A stretch of 64,000 nucleotides of DNA from Blasia pusilla (Eukaryota; Marchantiophyta; Marchantiopsida; Blasiales): positions 744,001 to 808,000 of the forward strand of contig CM114271.1 in assembly GCA_050084515.1 (NCBI GenBank), read 5' to 3'. A program made the translations under genes and the position numbers. This document shows positions 50,885-62,960 of the stretch, piece after piece (the first letter of the stretch is position 1; each line of letters starts with the position of its first letter). The notes under the pieces were generated by a model that saw only the letters and a list, made by a program, of their open reading frames with translations, ran no database searches and was not told where the DNA came from.

Positions 50885-51103
50885 GTGAACGATGGCCGCC
50901 CCCAACAACGTGCTTCACACATGCTCCTCATGAGCATCAACAATAGGAGTCGTCGTACTTGCTTCTCCCATCGCCCTCCGTGCCTGCACACCGACAACAT
51001 CACCAACTCTCCAGGAACTTTGATCAGGACCCATCGATGGTGTCCTCATTGCCTCGGACAACGTGAAAGACTGAGGAAGCCTAGTATGTTTCCTAGGTTC
51101 CCC
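50885..51103 (-). other. Possible continuation past gag, unrecognised
   Basis: Minus-strand sequence downstream of the zinc knuckle that should lead into protease but shows no motif before the GTCAT tract; the element is truncated here. Confidence 0.3.
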
Positions 51104-52560
51104 TCATTGTGGATCCAACTCTGCGGTTGCACCATACATCACAACTACGGTTGCCTCCATCTGGGCAACCCCGCACATCCAACCAGGATTCTCCAGATTT
51201 ATGGCTGCTCCATATGATGTCGATGCCACGGATCCGGCATCGGGTAACCTCAATGCCATAACGGCAATCTCCTCCTGTAGCTGTTGTATTTGAGCAGCCA
51301 TCCCAGGCTCACGTCCGGCGTCTCCCTCGGCGCATCTAGGTGGTGGTACTCCACCTCCTCCACGGGCAGCTCCACCACCGTGTCGGGCAAGTCCAGCTCC
51401 TCGTCCTCCAACGGGACCACTTGGTGCACGATCTCTAGGCCCACTCGGACCGGATACTCGCTCTGGTGCCCTCTCTGGCCCTCGGTTTGGACGTAACTCA
51501 GGACATAAACTGAAACACCTGGCGCGTGTATGACCATACCTGTGACAATAGGCACACTGATAACCTCCTGGTGCAACACCATCTCCTCCTCCATGCAGAG
51601 GCACACGTCCATGACCGTGACGAGTGCAATCGCGTTGATGATGGGCTCCACGACATGACCAACAAGTAATAGTAGGCGGCTGCTGCTGAGCCGCATATGA
51701 AGGTGCAGGTCTCTATGGCACGGCCCCCCGATATCCTCCCTCAGCTTGTGGTGCCACAGTTGACCTATCTCGAGTCACGTTCGCAGGTAGTGCGCAGCAA
51801 TCGTGGATCGCTCTCGCCTTGAGAACCCATGGTGGCTACGCTCTCCTACGCCATGTTGCGCTCAATGTTCTCAACGGTCCTAAAAACATCTCTCAACGTA
51901 GGGGGGGTGTTCATATGAAGCACCCCCTCCCGCACCCGTGTCCTAGGGTCCGATCCAGCATCGTGTACCATGACTGGATAGCCCGAGCCTCTGTCAACCC
52001 CTGAGTGACGTTGATCAACCGGGCGCAAGTGAGTGTAAGCCTCATGCAAACTCTCACCCGGGCGCCTCTGGACATCATGGATGCTCTGCAACTTCTCCGT
52101 TCGTACCCCCTGGTAGCTCGCCCTCAACTCAGCAAAGAACTCAACCACGGGGTTGAACTTGGGACGAACACGACTAGACGGTGCAATTGCTCCCGTGCGA
52201 GTGACCCCTCCTAAAATGTCACTAGTGGAAGAGGAAGTAGCCTCTCCTAACTCCTCCTCCTCATTTGGGAACGGCTCCGTCCATGACACATAATGTGGGT
52301 TATAGTAGTGCCTCTATGCCTCGATCTCATGTGCATATCTGAGAGAACTCATGGTAATCATCAATGGGCGCACCCTCTAAATGCTGGAACATACCGTTCC
52401 ATGCTATAAACGGGTTGAACTCTCTAGAGTTCCTGGCCCGTTGGGAGTCGCACCAACTCCTAAACTCTGCTATGAAATCGTGCCTACTGCACCTGAAAAC
52501 CTACGCGGTCCTCTACCCCGATCGTCCATCTCGTACGCCCAAGTGGTAGGACCACTCACA
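51104..52560 (-). pseudogene. Ty3/gypsy gag with CCHC zinc knuckle
   Basis: On the minus strand, FIAWNGMFQHLEGAPIDDYH (about 52440-52350) is followed by YQGVRTEKLQSIHDVQRRPG, then ESLHEAYTHLR (about 52110-52030), a retrotransposon gag pattern (QRPGESLxEYxxRF). Near 51515-51556 is CAYCHRYGHTRARC, a canonical CX2CX4HX4C nucleocapsid knuckle. The frame shifts between these parts. An LTR (54406-54924) lies upstream on the same strand and matches the LTR beside the methyltransferase-bearing element, so this is probably a second, truncated member of that family, lacking pol. Confidence 0.8.
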
Positions 52561-54405
52561 ATGTGTGGCGATGTGCTCACAAACTCCTCTACACGCTCCC
52601 CTCATCTGAAGACGACACAAAAGGAGATCGAGGTGGTCTCTCATGTGGAGACCCTCGAAACCTCACACCACTCCGGGTAAACCCTCTAGAGCTACTCTCA
52701 AGTCCACTACCGTGCCTCTCAAAATCGTGAAAGGAGGCCATGATGGCCCTCGTGCCCCTCTCACATAATCACTCTCAACCTCGCGAGTAATCCCTCAATC
52801 ACTCATCCCAAACATGCGGCACTCGATCTATACTCTCCCTCCCCGAGACGTGTAACGTGCGGCAGCAAGCGGCGTGGTGCGGAAAATTGACTAGGCTATC
52901 ATCTTCTCGACAACCTACCCTCAACTCTGGATATCCCACACAGGTCTATGTCCCTTAAACCACATACATAAATGATGCTCTCAGCATCCACACAACCCAA
53001 TATCCCCAAATAAACTACCCAAATCCGAGAATCCCTCACGCATCCAGGGTAAAGGACCAGAATGGATAACCTGAACACATGTCGATGTCGCTCCTCAACA
53101 ACTGCAAATCTCGATCCCAACTTGGTCGTGGAGACAACTCCTCCAATCAGCAAGTCATACTCCTCCCGTACTGACGGTGCTCAAAACTCCTCGATGGACA
53201 GTGCGGTTCCAATGAAACGGTGCGGCATTGTAGGCGGTACAAAATGGCTACGAATGGCACGGCCCTCGATGGTGGGATGCGGCACTTGGCGGCATACCCT
53301 CCTCAATCATAAATAAACCCACACTCTGCTCCACAATGACGATGCGGCTCCGCGATCGAGACCGTACGTTGCGGCCACAAGGGGCACAGCGCGGCAATCG
53401 GCGGCGCGTTGCGGCTACGGGCATCACGGCACGGTACTCGATCGTCGTCAAGCGGCTACCAATAACAACATAGTAGCATGAAATCAAAACTCAAACACCA
53501 AAACCGGAGGTCATTTGCCATGACTGGTTGACGATGAAACTTCGATGACGGTGGCGGGCAAAAAAAACAAACGTTTGTTAATGCAGAGAATCAATGAACA
53601 TCGTGGAAGACCCTCCACTCCGTAATTGTGGCAATGGCAACCAAAGGCTGGAAAACAGCCGAATGCGGCTCTGAGCAACGCTGGGCAACGGCAACGGCCG
53701 ATGGTGGCCAGTGGACCGTGGACCGTTGCACGTTGATGATCACGGTTGACCATTGATGGTGACGATGGACCGTTGATGGTGATGGTTGACCATCAACGAT
53801 GACAATTGACCGATGATTTTGTCTATGATGGCGACGGCCGCCGCCGGCGTGGCGGCTGGTTTAGGGTTTGAACAATTTAACCCTAAAAATTGCCTAACAA
53901 TGGCAGTTTTGCAAGATTGACCATAACTTTTTACTCGCAACTCCAAATTACGCATTATTTTTGCACAACGTGCACAACTTCATGATCTACAACAATGTCA
54001 AAAAATATTTGGAATTGGACATTCAAGTAAAAACTGACAGGGATTGTCGTAAAGCCCAATGTCTCTTTCTCCTACACAAAATTTGGTAGCGCTTCCGCGC
54101 TGATTTCTCCCAACCAAAATGTAAAACCTGTAAAAATACATATATGCAAGCTGCATGATGCTCCCAAGAGCACCAACATGGGGCAACCCGCATCCATAAT
54201 CAATCCCTATCAGAAATTGGGCAACGCTTCCGTGCGCCACTCTTCCACACAAAAAATCGGCAAATGCAAAGATCAATCAAAGCAACCCTTGCTCCGGTGA
54301 GCACTCCCATGAACCGCTGAACGGGAACACGGTCCCCAACCTGCAAAAACATCGAGTGACCAGCGAGCTCCCCCATGAAGCTTTCTCACTCTCTCATTCT
54401 CTCTT
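52561..54405 (-). other. Leader region of the gag element
   Basis: Between LTR and gag on the minus strand. 53240-53460 is rich in GCGGC words and 53700-53830 in imperfect GTTGATGGTGACGATGGACC repeats. No tRNA-type primer-binding site was recognised next to the LTR end. Confidence 0.45.
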
Positions 54406-54924
54406 TGTAAAGTAAGATCCAATCTCTCTCACAACACCATAGTTCTCACATGTGTACACTCTCACATGTCTCTCTCAATGTCAAACTAAACCCACTCTCC
54501 TAATGAGAGACTTGGGTTACATACACAAGGCAAGCAAGACCATAGCTCCGCCGCCTCATGCCAAAAGTTCAACAAAGAGAGAATGAGCTCTCAAGCTCTC
54601 TCTCCTTGAGGTATACCCCTCCCCTCTCCCAAGCTCTTTCCATGGTAACCTATTCTCCCAAGTCACCTCCTTGGCTCTTGACCTGATGTAGGAGGTCAAG
54701 GGCCACTTACCAACAATAGAAAGTTGATCATATACTCAAAATGGTACTTACTTAAAATAGTAAGTTTCTCAATATGGTTCCAAATGAGCCGAAACCAAGG
54801 GAAAACCTGCTCTCTCAGGTTTCCTAAGGCCTTAGCATGTCATCCTCAACCTTCTGAGTCTGTCTTCCACTACTCACGAAGGCGCTCTACTAGATCTCAC
54901 CAATCTATCCTAAAAGATGTGACA
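54406..54924 (-). mobile_element. LTR of the gag-bearing Ty3 element
   Basis: 519 bases, TG...CA bounded (minus strand starts TGTCACATCTTTTAGGATAG and ends ...GGATCTTACTTTACA). It is collinear over its whole length with 59707-60224. Position upstream of gag makes it a 5' LTR or a solo LTR. Confidence 0.75.
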
Positions 54925-56712
54925 CTATACATATGAGACTCTCAAACTCGCGAAGAATAGATCATGGCCAAATTACTCCCTCAAGAGGTATAATCCACTC
55001 TCATTGGAAGAGCAAGTAAGCTCAATGCCATCCATTCAAGAGTGACAAGAGGAACTCGAGAACTAAAGTTCAAGGTGAAGAACCCTTGAAAGTCCCTCCT
55101 CTTTATATACTCATAAGGGATCCATAAGAGTACAAAATAAGGCCAATCTTATCTTGTGTCGTATGACTTCCTCTCAAGGCTTAGATAATCCCATTTTTTA
55201 CATAAGTAGATTACTTTTTTCCTCCTAAAATATCCTCATATATCTATTTCATATCCTCCCAACTATCCTAACTATTATAGTCTTGACTTCTTCACTAACC
55301 AAAAATACTTTAGTTTTATTTTTGATAGTACATCGAACCACAATTTTTCTTTTATTACCTCTTTTCCTAGAGTTGGGCCCGCATAAATGAGGCACCATTA
55401 AGAGATTTAAACATTAAATTCTATTTTTCTAAGTTAATTATTTAATACTTATAAAAATTCTCTCTAACATTGATAAGCGTGAAATATACATGTTTGATTA
55501 TTTTACTACACGACGATGTTCTGTACAATAAAGTATCTAATTAAATAAAATATCCTTAACCATAAATGGTTATCTAGCTTTGCAATCAAGCATCAATAGG
55601 ACGTGGCGAGATATAAGCACCACCATATGAGACACTATTTAAAATCAAAGATGTAAGTGATGTCCAAATGTCCCTTATGTCCTTCATCTTGCATAAAAGT
55701 GGGCCTTTCCATAAAAATGGGGTGTATGGATCTTAAAGCCAAGGGATTAGGGGATATCACCACCCGTATGTCACGCTCTCTCATACCCCCAATTAGAGCG
55801 TCTTAAAAATGGACCCTAGGATCTTACGTCCTAATCTATAATTTGCTATACAGTCAAAATAGGGGGTATCAAAAATCTCCCTATCCGAGAGTTCTTGGTC
55901 ACCCACACTTGTCTCAACTGAGTTTTCTCAGCTCCAAAACGGATAGCTCTTGAGCTTCTCGTTTTGGTATTCCCAGAAGGCTTCAAAGTCCCTGCTCCTT
56001 GCTAGTTTCTACTCATAAATATGTGGGTGTGCTGGCTTGACATATTTCCAGATCTTTTAATATGTCTCTCTATAAAATTGTTACATCCTCTTGTTCCATA
56101 AAAAAGCAAGCTAGTGTTCGGTCTAATATCGTCACCCGGGTTTTATTTGTTGAGGATGATCTCTGACACCCCCTAATCCTTCCGCAAGTGTGGAAGGATG
56201 AGGGGGGTGTCAAAGATTCACCTCTTACAGTCAAACGTCCAAGTCCATGTTGTACCACCAATAACATAATCTCCAACTGGGCATGCATTGGAGCCACAAC
56301 AATAGCATGCGTTTGGTGCACATAATCATTCTTCCTATTGGAGTACTTCTAGTTACTCCCAACACTCAGGCTACAACAATTCCAAACAAGCATGAAACAA
56401 AACAGATATATATCTCAGAGTTTTTTTTTCCACAAGGTTTAAAGTTTCTCAATTGTAACTAACATAAACACATCCAAATACCAAAAACTTACCTTCACTC
56501 TGCAAACATCATCCTAAGTGACATGTCGGAGTTACCTGATGACAATTTTCCCCAATTCATCATACCTAATGATGCATAGTTAAGGTATGGTGAAAATTTG
56601 GCCCTTGAACAATAACACAAGGAGAGTAGTATAACTAATCATGGAATGAGCCATCTTATTGATGAGCAAAAAACATGGGCACATGCCTTTTGCGATAGGA
56701 AAAAAATAGCAA
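54925..56712. other. Intergenic, AT-rich; no gene
   Basis: Contains a minus-strand TATATAAA-like site at about 55103-55110 and a 20-bp-arm hairpin at 56164-56212. No ORF with a recognisable product. Confidence 0.4.
56164..56212. repeat. GC-rich hairpin TGACACCCCC...GGGGGGTGTCA
   Basis: Arms 56164-56183 and 56192-56212 pair with one mismatch and one bulge around GCAAGTGT. TGACACCCC resembles a plant LTR start, so it may mark an element end. Confidence 0.75.
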
Positions 56713-56963
56713 TCAATATTATTAAAAGAGGACGGGGTTTAGGAAACCCCTCCTCTGGTATCGACACATAGGCTTTTTCAAGCCTTCCCGTGTCGACACG
56801 TGGACAAGAAGACTTAATTAAGATGCACGGGTGAACAAACACGTAAGTAATTACAATAAAGTAGTATTTATTAATTCATATTCTTCCTCTCTAATAGCAC
56901 AATATTTTTAGTTCGTATCGGTTGGGAGGTTCTTCACCTATGTGGAGCACGGGCACCAACTAG
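56713..56963 (+). mobile_element. Complete short non-autonomous Helitron, 251 bp
   Basis: Starts TCAATATTATTAAAAGAGGA after A (56712) and ends GCACGGGCACCAACTAG before T (56964), so it has the A^T insertion site and CTAG end. The subterminal pair GGGGTTTAGGAAACCCC and GTCGACACGTGGAC-type sequence follow the 5' end. The 3' sequence aligns with that of the 6175 copy (G-AGCACG-GCA-C-ACTAG). No coding capacity. Confidence 0.8.
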
Positions 56964-57081
56964 TTGCATATGGTAAGTACATCATATCATTCTATATTTC
57001 TTTATATTTTCCTCACGATCCAATCTTCCTAGTATATTCACATGCCAAATACTACTCCACTTTCTGCAACTTATCTATTGC

Positions 57082-57597
57082 ATGCATGGTTTTGTTATTA
57101 ACACGACAGACGTCGAAAAGGAAGCTCTGATCCACAATGACATTGACTATAAGAATCAGGAGTTAACAAGGGATGCAACCAACAAGCAATGTTCTCTACT
57201 CACAAGAGGCATACGCCTTCAAAAATTCCGTGAGCTTAGGGTCATAATGCGCATGCCGCTTACTATGCTTATGAAGCTATCCTGTGCTAAAGGTATTCAT
57301 CTACTTTCATGCATGAAATCTTCCAGAGAGAGTGATGACATCAAGTCCTCTCCAAATACCCCTATTTATGGCAACTCCAATCATAGCACATACTCTCGTA
57401 GTAGAAGTGGTCGGAGTGGTCTAGTTCCTTCCCATCCAGACTATAGGGTGAGACATGGAACTTCAATCTCATCTCCCATCCACCTCAATAACAAAAATCC
57501 TACATATGAGTTAATGCAACTTCCAGAATCATCGAATGAGAAGAAGTATCACTCTTTTTTAGCTGTGTATGCCATTTTTTATGCCCTTGCACTATAA
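57082..57597 (+). CDS. Unidentified ORF, 171 aa
   Basis: The longest open frame in this stretch, starting about 120 bases after the Helitron end. Ser/Asn-rich middle (GNSNHSTYSRSRSGRSGLVP) and a hydrophobic C-terminus (FLAVYAIFYALAL). I recognise no family. Codon composition is like the AT-rich surroundings. It may be chance or a fragment of a transposon ORF. Confidence 0.2.
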   Translation: MHGFVINTTDVEKEALIHNDIDYKNQELTRDATNKQCSLLTRGIRLQKFRELRVIMRMPLTMLMKLSCAKGIHLLSCMKSSRESDDIKSSPNTPIYGNSNHSTYSRSRSGRSGLVPSHPDYRVRHGTSISSPIHLNNKNPTYELMQLPESSNEKKYHSFLAVYAIFYALAL

Positions 57598-59582
57598 CTT
57601 GTGCACTATTTAAGTCCATTTTTTGCTACATATCTCATAAGTAACTATGTCAAAAATCAGAATGCTAAAGTAGTTTCCTTTTGTTGATAATGAAGATCTG
57701 ATGCAATGCTCTTTCCATCAAATGCATTAATGTTATACCATGTTCCCGTTCTATTACCATTGATGTGATGTTGGCCTTGATTTGAGCCAGTATTTTGTGG
57801 TGGCATTTTCACTCCTAGAGGTGTCTGCTTATTTCAATGTTGATACATTTTTGAGCTTGGAGCTGCGTGGTTAACACTAAAGCTACTAGACATTGATATT
57901 GACTTATCTAATGTATCTTTTTGGATTTCATCCTCCATAGGAATGTAAATGTTGGTTAAAGTGTGTTTGTAGATGTCGCATAGCAATTACCTAAAATTGA
58001 TCATCTGCTACATGCAATTATGTTGTATTTGCGGCTTAGTTTTGCGAAGTTTTTCAATAGGACATTATCTCCATGTCCTTATAGCCAACTTGTAACTTTA
58101 GGTCTCATATATTCTTTAATTTCATTTTCCTATATCATCATTATGCAGATGGATGTATATGCTTTCATGATAATTTGGTTGTTTGCAAATACCTTTTGTC
58201 AATTTTCTATTTTTCACCATAAACTTTAAATGACGAGGAGTCTTTTATAGGATTTTATATTCTTTCCAATCCTGGATACCTTAGATACCTACTTGGGCAT
58301 CTCAATCTACATATACTACTCTTGACTACCTCATACTTCAACTTCTCTCAATGTTATTTGTCCATTGTAGTTGCTTTGGCATAGTTTTCCACCTATGTTA
58401 ATCATACCCGACGTGGGTCCAAATGCATGTTCATCACCACAGTTGCATACATATTACATTATTGGCTTTGCACAACATTATTCAAGTTCATATCCTTTGA
58501 TTTGTGTATCCCGATTGCAATTTCGTCCCTTCCACTTACTAGATTTGAAAGTTCCATAGTGCATGAAATCCAAGAGCGTTGCAACAACATTGCTATGCTT
58601 TCAAAACATAGGAGGAGGCATTTTATAGCGGCGAAATATCATTGTGAAGTGTAATTTCCTCCACCAAGAAATGCAACTTGCAAAAATGCCTTAGTCCTAA
58701 TGCATGTCTATGATGCAACAGTTGCCAATATAAAGGCTCCGAGTTCAAAGTACGATGAATCTGATCGTCAAGTCTCCCTACTCAATGACGTCGCAACCTA
58801 TCTAGAGGAGGATATTCTAATGAATAATGTATAGATTAAAGACTAAACAGACACTTTGGCTACTACAAAATAGGAATTCCTTGCATTTGTTGCAACTATG
58901 TGACCCATCATTGGAAGACATTTTTGGATTCAACAAGTTTGTAAAAGCTATGATAATAATATTAAACATGTCAAATGTAGCAAGTCTAACTTGAAAGGGA
59001 ATTCCCAATCTTGTGACAAGCCATCCCTCATCGACATCTATCCTTTGTGGTATTTTATACATGCAAAATTTTTTGTCTACCCATGTCAATCTTCATTTTG
59101 TTACACGGCAACATCTACTCACCTCCTATCAAGAATAACTCTTTTTTGATTAATTACCACTTCTTTATTTTCAACAGAAATGAGTTTCAAAGCGTGCAAT
59201 ATGTAAATGCTTTTTAGATAGTGCATACTATTTCTATTCTCTCAATTTTCACTGTTGGAATTTACATTCCATATGTCATATTTCCAACATTTCCATTGTT
59301 TCAATTTGGCTATACTTCGGAGTTTTATAGAAATCACTCGCCATGCTACCTTGGAGGTCTTCATACTCTTACATTATAGACCATAATAAGTAGTTTATTA
59401 TTAAACACCAGTTGCTCTTTTAGTTCTTTTGTTTCGTGCCTCAACCAAATCATAAGAGGGCTATCTGTAAAATTGGTTGCGTCCTCCATGCCCATTTACT
59501 AACTCTAAATTGCCAAAACCATTCCCACAATTTTAGCCTGCCACATATCTCTCATATCCAATTTCTAAGCATGGGCTCCTAT
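57598..59582. other. AT-rich intergenic DNA
   Basis: Short ORFs only. At about 58680-58825 a stretch reads CKNALVLMHVYDATVANIKA, then SDRQVSLLNDVATYLEEDIL, which looks more coding-like than its surroundings but matches nothing I know. Confidence 0.3.
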
Positions 59583-60354
59583 GTCGTGCGCATACACATC
59601 GCTACATAATATACATCGTTGTCACCGAACACACACACAAACACGCACGATCTCATGCTAACTCATGACATCCAAACAACGAGACAAGAAATACCAAAAT
59701 ATCTCCAATAAAATAAGATCCAATCTCTTTCACAACACCATAGTTCTCACATGTGTACACTCTCACATGTCTCTCTCAATATCAAACCAAACCCACTCTC
59801 CTAATGAGAGGCTTGGATAAGACACTCAAGGTAAGCAAGACCATAGCTCCGCCGCCTCAAGCCAAGAGGTTCAACAAAGAAAGAATGAGCTCTCAAACTC
59901 TCTCTCCTTGAGGTATACCCCTTCCCTCTCCCAAACTCGCTCCTCGATAACCTATGCTCACAAGTCACGTCCTTGGCTCTTGATCTGCTGTAGCAAGTCA
60001 AGGGCCACTTCCCAAAGTGAAAAGTCAACTCTAAAAAAATGGAAACTTACCAAAAATAATCAGTTTCTCTATATGGCTCCAAATGAGCTGAAACGGAGGA
60101 AAAACTTGCTCTCTCAAGTTTCCCAGAACCTCAACAAGTCATCCTTAACCTCTTGAGCCTGTCCTCCTCTACTCGTGAAGGAGCTCTACCAGATCTCTCC
60201 GATCTATCCTAAAAAGTCGTGACAATTGTCATGCGCATACACATCGCTACATAACATACATCGTTGTCACCGAACACACACACAAACATGCATGATCCCA
60301 TGCTAACTCATGGCATCCAAACAACGAGACAAGAAGTACCAAAATATCTCCAAT
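59583..60354. repeat. 127-bp direct repeat flanking an LTR (59583-59709 and 60228-60354)
   Basis: Both copies begin GTC(G/A)TGCGCATACACATC and end ACCAAAATATCTCCAAT. They differ at seven positions, all transitions, three of them at CpG. They abut the LTR almost exactly on both sides. This is far too long for an integrase target-site duplication. Confidence 0.85.
59707..60224 (-). mobile_element. LTR next to the methyltransferase-bearing element
   Basis: Collinear with the LTR at 54406-54924. The minus strand starts TGTCACGACTTTTTAGGATA. The terminal TG (plus-strand view) at the other end is degraded to AA. It lies downstream of the pol stop on the same strand, so it is probably the 3' LTR, although no polypurine tract is evident before it. 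Confidence 0.7.
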
Positions 60355-60534
60355 CTTCCTCCTAGTTGGTGGTTAGGTCCCTCTAACTCCAGATAACCAT
60401 CTATCCCTACCTACCATGACATACATCTCTCGGACGCTAAGTGCAAGAAATTTGGGTGCTCATGTGGCCCCATTGTTAGTCGCCTTCTTGTCATCCATGT
60501 CACAGACACAAGTCGGAATGTAGAACTACCTACT

Positions 60535-62960
60535 CTATATATATTTGGGACACATCAATCGTCCATGAGAAACCCTAGTGAGAGGTGGTGTCAAGCATGC
60601 CATATGCTATCCTCTCAAACATCCATCACAGACTAGCATAGTGGTTGCACCACGGGCAGAACCACACAACATACATCGCAAGTCTGTAGGAACTACTGCT
60701 AAGTTGAGATCAAATGTATCATCAATGTTCGGAAGGTGACACGGCACACAGTTATGCACATGGTCCTTCCAAATCATACGATCGCATCCCTCCAATAAAA
60801 GAACACCTGATGGCAAAATCTCACGCACTCTCAAGATGGTGCGACCTACAGTCACATCCAATGTCGTGGGTGCCGTCTGCTGCAAGTAGATATAGTCTCC
60901 CTGATGAAAGGTTTGGATAGTAGGTCAATAACCGCCCCCCCAAATAGTCGCAACCTCACGTTGTAACCTGGTCTGTCAACACCTCACGTTGTAACCTGGT
61001 CTGTCAACACCTCAACTGCTGCACTGTAATGACTCTACACTCGATCTAGGAAGGTATATGCTACTCCCTCACTCGCTTTGTGAGGAAATGCAACCAACTC
61101 TATCCACTTCAAGAAGTGCTCGACCATCACCAACAAATAACGATTATGGCGCTCTGTCAAAGGCAAAGGTCTTGCAAAATCCAAACTCCATCTATAACCT
61201 AAATCCATGATTGGAAGTGGATGCAACTGTGAAGTCGGTGCTCGAACTCGATCACATACCTCGCATCTGGCAACAAATTGTTGAATGTCAATATGCATAT
61301 CTCGCCACCAATACTGAATTTGGAGCAAGATGTACTTCCGCTTCACTCCAAAATGACCCAGATCCTCATGGGCATGACGCACCAAACGTGCTCTCTACGG
61401 AGGATGAGACACTACACGCACTCTACCATCCTCCCATACTCGCAACACATGTGTCCCCTCTCACCATAACCGTCTGGCTCACTGTAGGATCCGATCCTGC
61501 TCTCTAGCACCCATTGTGCTCGTGACGCTGCCAATACGCAGGTAGTCCAAGACCAATCCATCGTCGTGAACGTCTCGTCCATCTGTCATCTCCTCACCGA
61601 CATTTGCATCTAAGGACTCTCCATCAAACCTCGCCATCGAAGTCTCAAAAATCTGGCTCTCCATAGCCAACAAGCCCAAATAGGCTCACTCATGCCATCC
61701 TTGCACCCACTCCTCATCACTCTCACCATACCAACGAGCTCCAGTCGCATCTTGCTAACTCGAGCATGGGTTACGGCTCAAACCATCTGCATCTTGGTTG
61801 AGCGTCCCAGATCTATGCATCATCTGGAAGTCATACTCGTGCAACAAAAGAGCCCACCTCGCAAGCTTCCATGTAAGCTTGTCGGACTCCATCAACCACC
61901 TAAGTGGATGATGATTAGTAATGATGGTAAAGTGATTTCCGAATAGATAACATCTGAAATGTGCAACAACCCACACTGTAGCCAAGCACTCACCCTCATA
62001 CGAGCTATACTTTGCCTCTGTAGAGTTGTTCGAGCCACTAGCATAAGCCACCACAAACTCTCTACCATCATCTTCATGCTGGGTGAGCATGGCTTGAAGC
62101 CCCAACATGCTCCAATCGGTATGCAACTAGAAAGGACGCCCCCTGATCCGTCTCCTCAATATGGGCGCAAACATCAATCTATCCTTGAGCATCTGAAATG
62201 CTCTCTCTTGTTCATCCCCCCAGTGCCACCCTTGATCCACCTTGGTCAGCAAGGTCAGCGGCTTTGCAATCAAGCTAAAATCCTTGACGTACCGTCGATA
62301 GAAGTTCGCCAATCCCGTGAATGCACGAACTCGACTCACATCTGTATGGCGTGGAATGCGTGGAATGCGTGAAATAGCCTCTGCCTTTATCTGTTGCACA
62401 CCAAGGCCCCCTAGGTATATCGTATGACCCACGTACTCAATCTGGTTGTAGAAGAACTTGCACTTGCGTGGATGTAGCTTCAGCCCATGTAATTGCAATC
62501 GTCAAAACATCTCCTCTAGATGTTTCTCATGCTCCTCAACCGTGGCGCTAAAGACTATGATATCATCAATATAATACCTAGCAAAATCCACACCTGCCAA
62601 GATCCTATCCATGACCCTCTGAAACTCAGCCAGGGCGTTCTTTAACCTAAATGGTAAGAATCGCCATAGGTACAAGCAATCCTTCCCGTGAGGATCGATG
62701 CCCCAAAATGCCGTCTTTTGCCTTTCCTCCAATTTGATAGGCAATTGATGGTATCCGGCTTGAAGATATAATGAAGTGAAGACCTTTGCATGCTTGTAGG
62801 ATCGTCGGAAGAGCGGTGTATCACTCGACAACTCAATGCGGATCCCTGGACCCTTCAGTGTACCAAAATCATGCATACTTAATGCAAAACATCTCCTATA
62901 ACTCCTAAGGAACTAGTGTATCCGGCGCCGCTCTCCTCTTGTCAACTTAGGGCCAATATC
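60535..62960 (-). pseudogene. Ty3/gypsy pol: RT, RNase H, integrase, PHD finger, decayed
   Basis: On the minus strand from 62960: the pre-RT linker (GPGIRIELSSDTPLFRRSYK), then RT with GYHQLPIKLEERQKTAFWGI, PFRLKNALAEFQRVMDRIL and catalytic YIDD (62562-62573). About 55-60 residues of the fingers are deleted, and the first catalytic Asp position reads Tyr (SLYLQAGYHQ). RNase H follows (LHTDWSMLGLQAML, SSYEGECLATVWVVAHFRCY, DADGLSR), then integrase with its HHCC finger (HEDLGHFG...CEVCDRVRA) and first Asp (WSLDFARPLP). The second-Asp block VLTDQ is in a 28-bp tandem duplication and the rest of the core is missing. After QQTAPTTLDVTVGRTILRVR comes a C4HC3 finger (CMLC...CDGC...HMAC...MCPKY), a PHD-type chromatin reader whose last Cys is now Tyr. 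In-frame stops at 62913, 62502, 62127 and 60607 inactivate it. Confidence 0.9.

Noticed and set aside
54406-60224. A single LTR element bounded by the two LTRs
   Set aside because: Internal DNA (54.9-59.7 kb) has no gag or pol, while gag lies downstream of one LTR and pol upstream of the other, both on the minus strand. Two separate damaged elements fit better, though not proven.
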